A stretch of DNA of 57,614 nucleotides, from NCBI GenBank assembly GCA_947454705.1, contig CANGKZ010000033.1:1-57614 (forward strand), written 5' to 3'. How positions within the stretch are numbered: position 1 is the stretch's first letter; every line of letters starts with the position of its first letter. A model generated the notes under the pieces. The model saw nothing but the letters and a program-made list of their open reading frames with translations, had not been told where the DNA came from and ran no database searches. Source of the stretch: Verrucomicrobiota bacterium (GTDB lineage Bacteria > Verrucomicrobiota > Verrucomicrobiia > Limisphaerales > UBA9464). Below are positions 44,759 through 54,858 of this stretch, one piece after another. The translations under genes and the position numbers were made by a program.

Positions 44759-44914
44759 TCACAGAACTTCGTCCTGCCGGGATTCGCCGAAGAGGGGATC
44801 CGCCTTCGCCTGTCGGATGGAATGAACCACCAGGACGGGAACGACGGTCCGTTTGGCCGCCTTGCGCAGGAATTCACGCCGACTCTTCAGCACCGATGGA
44901 CTTAATTTCTTCAT
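44759..44914 (-). CDS. 51-residue mini-protein with twin-arginine motif
   Basis: A small reading frame of 51 codons starts ATG AAG AAA TTA. The peptide begins MKKLSPSVLKSRREFLRKAA and continues through a moderately hydrophobic stretch (TVVPVLVVHSI) to a charged tail ending RQDEVL. SRREFLRKA fits the S-R-R-x-F-L-K Tat signal, and QAKAD could be a cleavage site near residue 38, leaving a 13-residue product. It lies 23 bp after the delta-60 protein and 58 bp before the PqqD-like gene, on the same strand. It may be a secreted peptide or a precursor of a modified peptide. Confidence 0.6.
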   Translation of the reverse strand: MKKLSPSVLKSRREFLRKAAKRTVVPVLVVHSIRQAKADPLFGESRQDEVL

Positions 44915-44937
44915 TCTGCGTTCGGGAGGTCGGGATC

Positions 44938-47900
44938 CTACTGCGCGGGGATGACTCCGCGGGGTTGTTGGAAGAATCCGTCCGAGGAAAGAATTGTGGC
45001 GACACCCGTGCTTCGGTTGACGCGGTAGATTCGGCTTTCTCCGGGGCCGGCTCCGGATTTGCCATCGGTCACGATGTAGTTGCCATCGGCCTCGATGGCC
45101 ACGTGGGTGGGTTGGAGGAATTGGGGATCGGAGGAGATGTCCGACTGCACGCCGCCGGGAAGTGTCACGCGAATCAGCTTCTTGGCCACTGCATCCACCA
45201 CCACCAGGCTTGTGCCGTCGGTCTCCACGGCCATTCCGATCGGCCGGGAAAAACCTGTTGCCAACACGGTCTGGGCTCCGGTGGTCGAATCCACCTGGAG
45301 GATTTGATTCGGCCGTCCTCCGCCATTGCCGAAATCGGAGACGTAAATGTCACCGCTGGGTGCGAGCGCCAGGCCCTGGAGGAAGTAAAAGAGATTGAGC
45401 GAACTGAGCGTGTTGGTGCTGCCCCCGGGATCGATCCGGAACACGGCGCCGGCAGTGGTGGCTCCGACGTGGTAGCCGTAGTCCGCATCGGCAACCAGCA
45501 GCTTGCCGGTCGAATCGACTTTGATTCCGACGGGTGTCACAATCGGGGGACCGGCCACGAGACGGGTGACCGCGCCGGTTTGCCGGTGCAGACGGAAGAT
45601 ACTCGATCCGCGGGTGCCGAATCCGGACGGGTCGTAATCGTAATCTGCCACGATCAAATTTCCCGAGGCATCGAGGGCGATGTCGTACGGGTCCTTGAAC
45701 TGCGTGGAGATCACTTTTTGGGCGAGTCCCGTCCGGTCCACCAGGAGGATCGTCCCAGTGCCGCGATACGGGCCCCGGTCCACGATCAGGTAGTCACCGG
45801 CGTCGAATCGAACGGCCATCGGCAGGATGGTGAAAACCTTTTCTATCGAGTTGCCGGCCGAATCCGCGGCCTTGACCCGAATGCTGTAGGACAGGTCGGC
45901 CAGAGCCGGCACGGTCAGAACTTTGAGGGTGGATCCCGAGATTGAGAAACGGACGTTGTCCGTGCCTCCGGTGCCGCCCACCAGGCTGTAGGTGAAGGTG
46001 CTGCCGCCGTCAGGGTCGGTCGCGCTCAACGTTCCAATGGTGGTTCCGGAGGCGGCGGCATCGAGTACCCGGTTCGAGCTGAGGGTGAGGGTGGTGGGGG
46101 ACGAGGTATCGAGGGAAATGGCCGCGTTGGCTCCGAGCGATCCGGTGTCGCCCGGCGTGGCCAGAGTCAGCACCGCGGCATTTCCCGCCGCGTCGGCGAT
46201 GGTGCCGCCATTGAGCGACAGGGCAGTGGTACTGGTGAAGTCCAGGTCGGTGGCAGTGTCCCCCGCCTGCGGGACGTAGTTGAAGGTAAGTGTGCTTGTG
46301 CCGCTGCCTCGATCGTAGCTGGCGGCCCGATCAGTGGTGCCGGTCTCCAAGGTCAATTGCGGTATCCCGGTGACCATCACCGGTTCCGAAAAGTTCACGG
46401 TAACCGCGATCGTGGATCCGGTGCCGTACAACCCGTCGGCACTGCTCGAGCTGACGCTGGTAACCGTCGGACTTGTCGATTCAATGAGGGCGAGCCGCGT
46501 CAGCGAGTTGCGCGAAATGGGCGGAAACAGGTTGCCGCCGATGGTAGCAAATGACCCGCTTGCAAACAGCGAGTCACCGGAAATAAACAGGTAGTTTACG
46601 AGGCTGCCTGCATTGGGGTTCCAACTTTGGAGCGTTCCGTCCGTCGCCAGTGCTGCGATGTTGTTTCTGGTCGTCGACGCGATGGACGTGAAGTTTCCCC
46701 CGACGTAGATGATTCCGTTGGAGATCGCGAGCGCGCTGACGGTGTTGTTTGCATTGGGATCCCAGCTCGACAAGGTGCCGTCGCTCCCGATTGCCGCCAA
46801 ACGATTGCGGCTGGTTCCGCCAATGGTGGTGAACGCCCCACCGGCGTAAATGGTGCCTCCTGAAACCGCGAGCGTGTTGACGTTGCCGTTGGCATTGGGA
46901 TTCCAGCTCGAAAGGGTTCCGTCTGTGCCGATTGCCGCGAGCCGACTGCGGGCCGTTCCTCCGATGTTTGCAAAGGTGCCGCCTGCGTAGATCGTCGTGC
47001 CGGAAAGGGCGAGGGTCGAAACCGTGTTGTCTGCGTTTGGATCCCAGCTGGACAGGGTGCCGTCCATCCCGATTGCCGCGAGCCGATTGCGCGTGCTCGC
47101 CCCGATCGTGGTGAAGGCGCCAGCCGCATAGATGGTGCTGCTGGAAATGATCAGGGCCGAGACGGTTCCGTTTGCGTTGGGGTCCCAGTTGGAAAGCGTG
47201 CCATCCGTTCCGATTGCCGCCAGTCGGTTGCGCGCCGTTCCGCCTACGGTTGTGAATGCTCCGCCTGCGTAAAGGGTGCCTCCCACCAGCGAGAGAGCTT
47301 TGACGGCGCCGTCTAGGTTGGGATTCCAACTGCTCAGGGAACCATCTGGCGCAACCGCTGCCAGGTAATTTCGGGTGACTGGCCCGACCATGCTCATACC
47401 GCCGCCGAGGAAGACGGTGCTGCCTGAAACAGCGACGATTCTTGCGGCATTGTTCAAGGTGCAGGCATTCCAACTGGTAACGGTCCCATCCGTTGCAATG
47501 CCTGCAAAGCCCGGTCGGTTGATCGAGCCGATGGTGGCAAAGGAGCCAGCGGCGAACACTGTACTGCCAGAAATCGCCAGGGAAGTGACCGCTCCTCCTC
47601 CTCCGGGATTCCAGCTGGTCAGGGTTCCGTTCGTTCCGACCGCAGCGAGGTTTACGCGCGCTACCCCGCCAATGGTTGTGAAGCTGCCTCCCAAGTACAC
47701 AGTGTTTCCAGAGAGGGCTATCGCACTGACTGAGTTGTTCGCGTTGGGGTTCCAACTTCCAAGTGTTCCATCGATTCCAATGGCGGCCACGCGATTGCGG
47801 GTGGTCGAACCGATCGTCTGGAAGACCCCGCCCACGTACACGGTGTCCCCTGAGACCACCAGGGCACTGACTGAAGCACTCGCATTGGGATTCCAGCTGG

Positions 47901-48630
47901 CCAGAGTCCCATCCGTTCCAATCGCGGCCAGCCGGTTTCGGGTCGATGCACCGATCGTCGTGAATGCCCCGCCCACGTACACGATGTCCCCGGAGATCTG
48001 CATCGCGGCGACGGTGCCGTTGGCATTGGGATTCCAGGGTTTCAGCGTTCCGTCAGTCCCGATTGCCGCGAGCCGGTTTCGTGTGGTGCCGCCAATCGTG
48101 CTGAAGCTTCCGCCCACGTACAGGGTGCTTCCAGAGAGGACCATGGCTGACACGGCTCCGTTTGCCACCGGGTTCCAGGTCGTCACGGCGCCGGTGCTGT
48201 CGATGTGCGCGAGGTTGTTCCGGGCGTCGACCCCGACCACGGTAAACGTACCCCCGATGTACCAACCGCCGTTGCCGTCGGGAACGGCAGAGTTGATCGT
48301 TCCCAGCACATGGGGATACGACAGATCGATGGCTCCGGTCGTGACGTCCACCTTGGCGCCGCCACCGGTCTGGGCGTACATGGTATTGAAGTTGCCTCCC
48401 AAGTACTGAGTTCCATCCGATCCGATGGCGATCGCGGTTACGTTGCCGGCTGGCCCGTATTGAATGCGGTTGATCGCTTGAGTTTGGAACTCCAGACAAA
48501 TCCACGAAAGCGTCGCGAGGAGCATCCCGATTCGGCACGGAAGGCGGGCTCGGACACTGCGAAAGAAGGATCCAAGGCGGGAAGGCGGGATCATGTGGGC
48601 AAAAGGAATCAAGGGGTGACGCCTCCTCAT
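44938..48630 (-). CDS. Secreted delta-60-repeat and NHL-like beta-propeller protein
   Basis: This is a 1230-residue exported protein. The start at 48630 overlaps the preceding stop as ATGA, favouring coupling, although a second ATG at 48594 is possible; a hydrophobic segment (about 32-52) acts as signal. Residues about 60-700 hold some 13 copies of a 47-residue repeat, consensus TIYAGGAFTTIGGTxRNRLA then AIGTDGTLSSWNPNANGTVS, matching the delta-60 repeat of bacterial surface proteins. A cadherin/Ig-like region follows (about 705-930), then an NHL-like propeller (about 930-1225, LIVADYDYD, IYVSDFGNGGG). Copies 9-12 are nearly identical. The role is probably binding or adhesion outside the cell; no active site is seen. 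Confidence 0.86.
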   Translation of the reverse strand: MRRRHPLIPFAHMIPPSRLGSFFRSVRARLPCRIGMLLATLSWICLEFQTQAINRIQYGPAGNVTAIAIGSDGTQYLGGNFNTMYAQTGGGAKVDVTTGAIDLSYPHVLGTINSAVPDGNGGWYIGGTFTVVGVDARNNLAHIDSTGAVTTWNPVANGAVSAMVLSGSTLYVGGSFSTIGGTTRNRLAAIGTDGTLKPWNPNANGTVAAMQISGDIVYVGGAFTTIGASTRNRLAAIGTDGTLASWNPNASASVSALVVSGDTVYVGGVFQTIGSTTRNRVAAIGIDGTLGSWNPNANNSVSAIALSGNTVYLGGSFTTIGGVARVNLAAVGTNGTLTSWNPGGGGAVTSLAISGSTVFAAGSFATIGSINRPGFAGIATDGTVTSWNACTLNNAARIVAVSGSTVFLGGGMSMVGPVTRNYLAAVAPDGSLSSWNPNLDGAVKALSLVGGTLYAGGAFTTVGGTARNRLAAIGTDGTLSNWDPNANGTVSALIISSSTIYAAGAFTTIGASTRNRLAAIGMDGTLSSWDPNADNTVSTLALSGTTIYAGGTFANIGGTARSRLAAIGTDGTLSSWNPNANGNVNTLAVSGGTIYAGGAFTTIGGTSRNRLAAIGSDGTLSSWDPNANNTVSALAISNGIIYVGGNFTSIASTTRNNIAALATDGTLQSWNPNAGSLVNYLFISGDSLFASGSFATIGGNLFPPISRNSLTRLALIESTSPTVTSVSSSSADGLYGTGSTIAVTVNFSEPVMVTGIPQLTLETGTTDRAASYDRGSGTSTLTFNYVPQAGDTATDLDFTSTTALSLNGGTIADAAGNAAVLTLATPGDTGSLGANAAISLDTSSPTTLTLSSNRVLDAAASGTTIGTLSATDPDGGSTFTYSLVGGTGGTDNVRFSISGSTLKVLTVPALADLSYSIRVKAADSAGNSIEKVFTILPMAVRFDAGDYLIVDRGPYRGTGTILLVDRTGLAQKVISTQFKDPYDIALDASGNLIVADYDYDPSGFGTRGSSIFRLHRQTGAVTRLVAGPPIVTPVGIKVDSTGKLLVADADYGYHVGATTAGAVFRIDPGGSTNTLSSLNLFYFLQGLALAPSGDIYVSDFGNGGGRPNQILQVDSTTGAQTVLATGFSRPIGMAVETDGTSLVVVDAVAKKLIRVTLPGGVQSDISSDPQFLQPTHVAIEADGNYIVTDGKSGAGPGESRIYRVNRSTGVATILSSDGFFQQPRGVIPAQ

Positions 48631-50012
48631 TTCTCAACCACCCGGAAGAATTGATTTCCCCCGTCCGCAGCGGCGGCGGTTTCCACCACCAGACGGCCTT
48701 GTACCAAAACCGGTGCCTCCGGGATGGCGCTCCAGTGCGACAGATCCGAAGAAACCTCCACGGCGTAGCGGGTTGCATTCGGTGCGCTAATGAGGTCTCC
48801 GTTCTGGTCCCCGAAGGTCAGTCGCACGCGGCCGTCCGCCGTCGATTCCGGCGACGCCAGCTGCTGCAATCCGCGCACCACCAGAACGGCATTTGCGCTC
48901 ACTTGGCTTCCGGCAGATGAACTCACCTGAACCGAGTAGAGCCCCGCTTGCTGCTTCGACACCTCGTTCAAGGTGAGGGTCGAATCCGTGGCCCCACTCA
49001 GAGCCACTCCGTTGAAAAACCATTGGAAGGCGTTGCCGCTTCCGCCGGCTGCGGTGCTGAAGGTCACCGAGGCCCCGGCGAGGACGGTCTGGCTCAACGG
49101 GTGCGCGGTGATCTGCGGTCCCGACCCACGAAGCGCCAGGCTGTGGCTTCCGCGGGCTGCGATGGCGCGGATGTCGTGTCCGGCCAGATTCAACTGCCCA
49201 GAACTGTTGTCGCCCCAACCCACCACGGAGCCATCGGCCTTGAGAGCCAGGCTGTGGGTCGATCCTGCCGCAATGGCAGTGACCGAGGAGAGTCCCGCCG
49301 GGACGCTCGACTGCCCGGAGAGGTTGTTTCCCCACGCCACCACGGTTCCGTCGCGCTTGAGAGCCAGCGTGTGATTTTCCCCGGCGGCGATGGCAATGAC
49401 CTCGTTCAATCCGTCCGGCACCACGGTCTGTCCCGCGTCATTCAATCCCCACGCCACCACGGTTCCGTTCGCCTTCAGGGCCACGCTGTGATCGCGTCCG
49501 GCATCGATGGCGATCACATCGGTCAACGTCGACGGCGGCGTGGTGCGTCCATTGCCGTGAAATCCCCACCCCACCACCGTCCCATCGCGTCGAAGCGCCA
49601 GGCTGTGGAATCCTCCGGCCGCCACCGCGAGCACGTTCGTCACGCAGTCGGGCAGCGTCAGCAGCTCGTTCCCATGAAATCCCCAGCCGGTCACGGTTCC
49701 GTCGGACTTGAGGGCCAGCGCGTGAACGATTCCCGCGGAGAGCGTCACCACTCCGGTCAGGGAGGGAGGGGGAGAAGAGCGTCCGTCGCGGCTCATTCCC
49801 CACCCGACCACGGTTCCGCGTTGGGTGAGCGCCAGACTGAAATCACGTCCCGCCGCCACCGCGACCGCGTCGCTCAACCCTGCGGGGGGAAGGGATTGTT
49901 CGTAATTGTTTTGCCCAACGGCCGAGACGGCGCCCGCGCGCGCGGGGAAACTGCCCAAAGGCACCATCAAGATCAGTAACGCCAAGACCGTCACCTGGCG
50001 AATCGAGTGCAA
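48627..50012 (-). CDS. Secreted RCC1-repeat and Ig-like protein
   Basis: This protein of about 461 residues has seven RCC1-like repeats (AIAAGENHTLALKRDGTVVA-type, spacing about 42-50 residues) forming a propeller, then an Ig-like domain (VLAGASVTFSTAAGGSG, then AGLYSVQVSSSAGS) and a C-terminal segment VSSDLSHWSAIPEAPVL ending QFFRVVEK. The last is the same kind of terminal signature as in the 1575-residue protein. A signal segment VLALLILMVPLG is visible. The start is uncertain: I used TTG at 50012 just before HSIRQVTVLALL; a GTG at 49994 is an alternative and a distant ATG at 50225 precedes unlikely sequence. It heads the operon 50012 to 44392. Confidence 0.8.
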   Translation of the reverse strand: MHSIRQVTVLALLILMVPLGSFPARAGAVSAVGQNNYEQSLPPAGLSDAVAVAAGRDFSLALTQRGTVVGWGMSRDGRSSPPPSLTGVVTLSAGIVHALALKSDGTVTGWGFHGNELLTLPDCVTNVLAVAAGGFHSLALRRDGTVVGWGFHGNGRTTPPSTLTDVIAIDAGRDHSVALKANGTVVAWGLNDAGQTVVPDGLNEVIAIAAGENHTLALKRDGTVVAWGNNLSGQSSVPAGLSSVTAIAAGSTHSLALKADGSVVGWGDNSSGQLNLAGHDIRAIAARGSHSLALRGSGPQITAHPLSQTVLAGASVTFSTAAGGSGNAFQWFFNGVALSGATDSTLTLNEVSKQQAGLYSVQVSSSAGSQVSANAVLVVRGLQQLASPESTADGRVRLTFGDQNGDLISAPNATRYAVEVSSDLSHWSAIPEAPVLVQGRLVVETAAAADGGNQFFRVVEK

Positions 50013-51192
50013 GCCATCGGCGTCGCGTGTGTGGACAAGAGATTCAACCTGAGAACGGCGGGAAGCCCGAGAGTGACTTGGCTGGAGACTGCTTTCTGCG
50101 TGCTTCAATTGGCCAATGCCTTTCTTCGTGGATGCGTCGTGGCGCTTGTTTGCTGGTTCCGGTTCGAGTGCTGTGCCGGGTCCAAGAACCAGTCCAGGCA
50201 ACAGTCTAGCCCCAAGAGGTCCCATCGGCGCAATTCATGTAAAGGTGTAGGCATATCTGGCGGGTGGGGAATCGAGGATCGGAGATCGAAGATCGCAGAT
50301 CGTGTCTCGGTGGAGGGCGGCGTTCCACCCACGCCCCATCTTCGTCTTTGAGCCCCGTGTGAAGTCGCAGCCCGGAACCCGGAGGAGAACCGCAGAGGCG
50401 CAGAGACGCAGAGGAGGGGAACTTCGGAGGGAGCGGGCCGGAAGGACTCTTTCGGAGATCGCAGATCGAAGATCGTGTCTCGGTGGAGGGCGGGGTTCCA
50501 CCCACGCCCCATCTTCGTCTTTGAGCCCAGTGTGAAGTCGCAGCCCGGAACCCGGAGGAGAACCGCAAAGGCGCAGAGACGCAGAGGGGGGAGCCTCGGA
50601 GGGAGCGAGCTGGAAGGACTCTTTCGGAGATCGCAGAACGAAGATCGTGTCTCGGTGGAGGGCGGGGTTCCACCCACGCCCCATCTTCGTCTTTGAGCCC
50701 CGTATGAAGTCGCAGCCCGGAACCCGGAGGCGAACCGCAGAAACGCAGAGGAGTCTCCGCGTTTTTCTCCATTCCGGCTTTCAAGCTTTCCAAATTCACC
50801 CCCGCGCGTTTTGAGCCTTTTCGGCCCGTTTTTCGCAATTGTGAAAGTTTTTTGACCGTGCGCGGAACGCACACTAGCCGGACGTCCTAGCGATTGGATT
50901 AGATGGGATAAGAAATCGTCTTAGCGGGCGATTTTGTGGCGATCCGAGTGGGTCGTCTCGTCGCAGCGAACACTGAACGTGCGACGAATTGGTTCGGCCC
51001 TGGCTGAGCCTCCATCCCGATCCCGGGCGTGCGCACGCCCTCCAAGGCGTCGGGAAAAAGCGAGGCTCCGCCCCACGCGAAACCAATCGGGGTTTCAGTC
51101 CAATCCACATCGATGCACGCGCGACCCTCCATCGCGCGAGCGGGGGACCGTGTCCACGCGGCATCGATGGCAGACCCGCAAGGAGAAGTTCC
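50013..51192. other. Long intergenic region with tandem repeats
   Basis: This 1180-bp gap has no gene. Part 50256-50750 is the tandem array described separately. Part 50760-50810 carries a dispersed repeat (gctttccaaattcaccccc). Around 50858-50872 is a hairpin GTGCG-cggaa-CGCAC preceded by TTTGACC, a possible promoter-operator element. The stretch 50880-51180 shows nothing clear except a good Shine-Dalgarno aggaga at 51181-51186. Confidence 0.6.
50256..50750. repeat. Tandem array of about 172-bp units (three copies, one partial)
   Basis: The word cgtgtctcggtggagggcgg recurs at 50301, 50474 and 50646, giving spacings of 173 and 172 bp. Each unit contains ttccacccacgccccatctt, gaagtcgcagcccggaaccc, and cgcagaggcgcagagacgca. 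The last word belongs to a widely spread intergenic repeat and occurs in variant form at 55898-55940. Apparent open frames across the array are artefacts of its repeat structure. Confidence 0.92.
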
Positions 51193-53841
51193 ATGCAACA
51201 CTCGGTGACCGCATTCACCCGTCGGTATTCTTGGCTTCGGTTTCATTGGCTCATTCCCACCCTCCTCTCGCTCTGGCTCGGACTCAGCCAGGCTTCCGCC
51301 CAGCTCCTTGGGCCACCCACGGTAACTGAAGTGACCGCCCTTTCGGGCCAAACGCGCCTCTCGCCGATCTTCGGTGGAGTGACGCTTTCCTCCTCCGGCG
51401 AATACTTCGCCATCGGATCCCGCGCGTCGGTTCCCCAATTCACACCGGCAACGGTCCGGGGATGGAAATCAACCGATGCCATCAACTGGACCTTTGCACT
51501 GCCATCGAACGACGACAGCAAGGTGGTTCCTGTGCTGGGGCTCAACGGCTCGCGGTTGTTCGTCACCACCGACAATGGCGCGATCTACTCCCTCGATGCC
51601 CAGACACCGGATCCGCTCGCCCCAACCGCATTGCGGGTCAAGTGGACCGTTTCCCTCGGTGCGGGCGTGCGATCCCAAGTCGCGTTGAGTCCGGATCATT
51701 CAATCCTGTACGTGCGCACCATCAACGGGCTGCTGTACGCGCTGCGCACCAGCGACGCCCTGGCCGCAGGTCAAACGCGTGCGCTGTGGTCCGCCCCGGC
51801 AACCCTCTCCGACGGCCTGCCACCGGCTCAGGGCGAGCACACCTACACACAGAACTCCCCGCCCGTCGTGGTCGACGACGGCACATCGCCCGGCCGGGTG
51901 TATCTCGCCACCGCGAATGGCAAAGTGCTCGGATATCGGACTTCCGGAACCAGCCCAGTCCCGGTGTTGAACCTCAACCTCAGCACCCAGCCCGCGCTGA
52001 TCGCCCTGTTTCAACAAGGTGGACACTTCGGAACTCCATCGGCCACCGTGGAGGCGTCCATGGCGGTGGGCACCAATGGCTGGCTCTACGTCGGTACGCG
52101 GAACTTCGGCACGGTGGGTGCGTTTCAAGTCCTCGCGGCGGTGGATCCAGCGTCTGCTTCGATGAAATGGGTGAGCTCCATCGGCACTCAGGACGGCGCT
52201 CAAACCCTCGGAATGATTGCCGCCCCCGTGCTGGACCGCGCGGGGTATGTCTATGCCTCGGACTTCGGTCATCAGATTGAACAACTCGATGCGATCACCG
52301 GAGCAAAACGCCGGGTGTGGACCGATTTCATCATCACCGGAAAGCTGTGTCAGACTCCGGCGCTGACCGAGGACGGATTGCTCATCGTGGCGGGCTCTTC
52401 GGCAGGTACGTTTGGAAAAGCCGATTTGGTGGCAGTCCGCTCCAACGGGGCATTGGGGGCCTGGGATCCAGGCAGCTCGCAGTGGGCCTCCCTCGGGGAT
52501 GATCCGCCGCTGTGGGCTGTGAAGGCGGACGTGCTGGAAACCTCGGGCGTGTGCGACTTCTTCGGCGCTCCCGCGATCAGCAGCAGCGGCATGATCTACC
52601 TTGCCGACACGCGAGGACGGATCCTAAAGGTGCAGGGGACCACCCCGTTGATGGAAGGCCCCTGGCCGACCCTCGGCGGGGGCAACCGACACTCGGGGAC
52701 TCCGCTCAACTACACGTGGAGCATCACGCGAATCTTCCCCATGGGCTCATCGAGCGGGAGTCCGATCATGACCGTGTACAACATCGACAATGCGAACCGG
52801 TGTCTCGGCTACTCATACGGCAACTACATGGGATCCTACGCCAGCTACGCGGCGACCTTTTGGAACCCGCTGTATCCGGCCCTGATTGCGAAACCGCAAA
52901 GCCCCTACCACGCCGAGGCGCTGAACTCCAACACCCGGGGCGACGTGGTGGGCCGCGACCTCCAGCTCAGCCAAGCCGCCTACTGGCCCCAGGGAATCTA
53001 CCGTCCTAAAACCGATCGGCAGTTGCTCACGGTGCCATCGGGCCGGGATGCAAACGGTCAGTCCTTCGCCGTCCTTGCCTCTGCGGCAATTGGGATCGAT
53101 GAAGCAGGAAACATTATCGGGAATATTTATGGGAGCAGTGCTTCAGGGCTCATTCGATGGCAGGCGGATGATCTACAGAATCCGAGGCCGATTACTCCGC
53201 CTGTAGGAAACGCTGCCAATTGCTTGGGAGTAACTGCGCGTGGAATGACCTTCGGAAGAGCCAGATTCTCACAGGGTTCTCCTGCCTACCATGCGTTTAG
53301 AATTGAATCGACCGATTTGCGGATCAACTCGTTCGCGGACCTCGGCACCCTCGCAGACACTGCATTCGCGAAGAATCCCAACCTCACTTCAGAGGCGCTC
53401 TCGGCCCGGGATGACCTCGGAATTGTAGGACGAAGCCAGAACTCCAGCGGCATCATGCGAGGCTTCCTTGTAAAGTACTTCTACGATGTGATGACCGATC
53501 AGCTCACAACTCCGAATCTGAGCGCGGTCAACGAGTTGCCGGGCAGTGCCGGAAGCACGAGTGTGTCTTCCAGTGCGGCCTACGGAGTCGATCGCGTGGG
53601 AACGATCGTGGGAACCGCTCAGGATGCGTTGGGTCAAAATCGCGCTGTGAAATGGGAAGGGGTTCCAACGAATCCTGGAAGCAGCCAAATCACCGATCTC
53701 AACACGTGGCTCTCCCCCTACAGCGGTTGGGTGCTCCAGTGTGCCACGGGCATCAGTGAGGAGGGATTCATTGTCGGATACGGGACTTTCGCCGGATCTC
53801 CGGCCTGGTTCATGCTTTATCCAAGCCGCGGCGGGAATTGA
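51193..53841 (+). CDS. Secreted PQQ-propeller and HAF-repeat protein
   Basis: This 882-residue protein has a Shine-Dalgarno AGGAGA eight bases before ATG 51193 and a signal peptide ending near residue 37 ([14 protein letters not shown]). Residues about 60-500 resemble a PQQ-like beta-propeller of BamB type (repeats such as [20 protein letters not shown] and [20 protein letters not shown]). Residues about 520-880 are HAF repeats ([35 protein letters not shown]). Such proteins are exported and usually of unknown role. The gene is followed by two pseudopilins on the same strand, 71 bp away, and may share their transcript. Confidence 0.85.
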   Translation: MQHSVTAFTRRYSWLRFHWLIPTLLSLWLGLSQASAQLLGPPTVTEVTALSGQTRLSPIFGGVTLSSSGEYFAIGSRASVPQFTPATVRGWKSTDAINWTFALPSNDDSKVVPVLGLNGSRLFVTTDNGAIYSLDAQTPDPLAPTALRVKWTVSLGAGVRSQVALSPDHSILYVRTINGLLYALRTSDALAAGQTRALWSAPATLSDGLPPAQGEHTYTQNSPPVVVDDGTSPGRVYLATANGKVLGYRTSGTSPVPVLNLNLSTQPALIALFQQGGHFGTPSATVEASMAVGTNGWLYVGTRNFGTVGAFQVLAAVDPASASMKWVSSIGTQDGAQTLGMIAAPVLDRAGYVYASDFGHQIEQLDAITGAKRRVWTDFIITGKLCQTPALTEDGLLIVAGSSAGTFGKADLVAVRSNGALGAWDPGSSQWASLGDDPPLWAVKADVLETSGVCDFFGAPAISSSGMIYLADTRGRILKVQGTTPLMEGPWPTLGGGNRHSGTPLNYTWSITRIFPMGSSSGSPIMTVYNIDNANRCLGYSYGNYMGSYASYAATFWNPLYPALIAKPQSPYHAEALNSNTRGDVVGRDLQLSQAAYWPQGIYRPKTDRQLLTVPSGRDANGQSFAVLASAAIGIDEAGNIIGNIYGSSASGLIRWQADDLQNPRPITPPVGNAANCLGVTARGMTFGRARFSQGSPAYHAFRIESTDLRINSFADLGTLADTAFAKNPNLTSEALSARDDLGIVGRSQNSSGIMRGFLVKYFYDVMTDQLTTPNLSAVNELPGSAGSTSVSSSAAYGVDRVGTIVGTAQDALGQNRAVKWEGVPTNPGSSQITDLNTWLSPYSGWVLQCATGISEEGFIVGYGTFAGSPAWFMLYPSRGGN

Positions 53842-53912
53842 ACGCACATCGGCGCGGCAGCGCTTTCGGATCATTGGGCCGCTCTGCCGGGCGGTCTGTT
53901 CTTCAAAAAGAC

Positions 53913-54773
53913 ATGAGAACCTCACATCAAAGATCACAGAAGCACCTGCGAGGATTTACCCTCGTAGAACTGCTGGTTGTGATTGCTGTGATTGGAATTC
54001 TTGCCGGTCTGCTCCTCCCCGCCTTGAGCAAGGCTCGACAAAAGTCCCTAACTGTGGCGTGTTTGAACAACCTTCGGCAGGATGGGATTGCAGGTAGCTT
54101 GTACACTTCGGATAATCGCGATTTCCTTGTTCCCAACAATCCATTTGACTACGGAGATGGATCTCAGCCGAGGTTGCCAACCTGGGCGGGAATGACGGCT
54201 GCCTATGGTTTTCCGGACGGAACGAACGAGGCAAACTTGCTGGGAGGATATCCAGGACAGCCTCACATCGGCGTTCTCGGGCCCTATATCAAAACGACAC
54301 GGGTCTTTAAATGTCCCGCAGATCGATCTATGACGATACTCTCAGGAAAAAGCCATTCGAGAAACCGAAGCTACGTGATGAATGGATTTATCGGGAGTGA
54401 CTCCATTAGAACGTTGGGTGGAAGTGCCATACTACCTCAGGTGCTAACCCTCGGGCAGTTGGCTCAGCTGAATCGTCCAGAAATCTTTACCTGGATCGAT
54501 TCGCACGAGGATTTTCTCGATACTTGCTCAATGAATGTGGTCTACGGGATTTGGTATCAAGCCTTTGAAGGCCTTCCCGGTTCACGGCACGAAGGGGGCG
54601 CTGGAGTCGTTTTCATGGATGCCCATGCCGAGAATCACAAATGGAAGAATGAGGAGACGAAGCCGGCGGTACTTGGAGTACTGAAACTGAGTGAAGGCTC
54701 AACAAATGCGGTTACCGAAGACTTCATATGGCTCCGTCAGCGGATGATTCGAAGCACACTCGATCGGTGGTAG
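53913..54773 (+). CDS. Type II pseudopilin-like protein (copy 1)
   Basis: This 286-residue protein begins with a short basic leader and the prepilin signal [20 protein letters not shown], with G at -1, F at +1 and E at +5 for prepilin peptidase. The rest is a globular region with [19 protein letters not shown] and [16 protein letters not shown]; the last is the H-x-x-G-x-x-V-x-F-x-D-G-H-type tail seen in the DUF1559-like family of Planctomycetes and Verrucomicrobiota. The start ATG at 53913 was chosen. It is followed by a near-identical paralogue 85 bp downstream. Confidence 0.9.
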   Translation: MRTSHQRSQKHLRGFTLVELLVVIAVIGILAGLLLPALSKARQKSLTVACLNNLRQDGIAGSLYTSDNRDFLVPNNPFDYGDGSQPRLPTWAGMTAAYGFPDGTNEANLLGGYPGQPHIGVLGPYIKTTRVFKCPADRSMTILSGKSHSRNRSYVMNGFIGSDSIRTLGGSAILPQVLTLGQLAQLNRPEIFTWIDSHEDFLDTCSMNVVYGIWYQAFEGLPGSRHEGGAGVVFMDAHAENHKWKNEETKPAVLGVLKLSEGSTNAVTEDFIWLRQRMIRSTLDRW

Positions 54774-54858
54774 TTCATTTCTAGGGCGGACTCGGTCTCG
54801 TTCAACGAAATGCGGATTGCTGATCCGCTTTACCGGACTGTCTGTTTCTCAGTGAGAC

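Noticed and set aside
44392-44914. Complete RiPP biosynthesis cluster
   Set aside because: Only a PqqD-like protein and a candidate peptide are present; no radical SAM, cyclodehydratase, protease or transporter is adjacent. The radical SAM gene at 2292-3869 is 40 kb away.
50105-50874. Open frames of 150-255 codons across the tandem array
   Set aside because: They consist of the repeat unit read in several frames and strands, with no domain; a repeat artefact.
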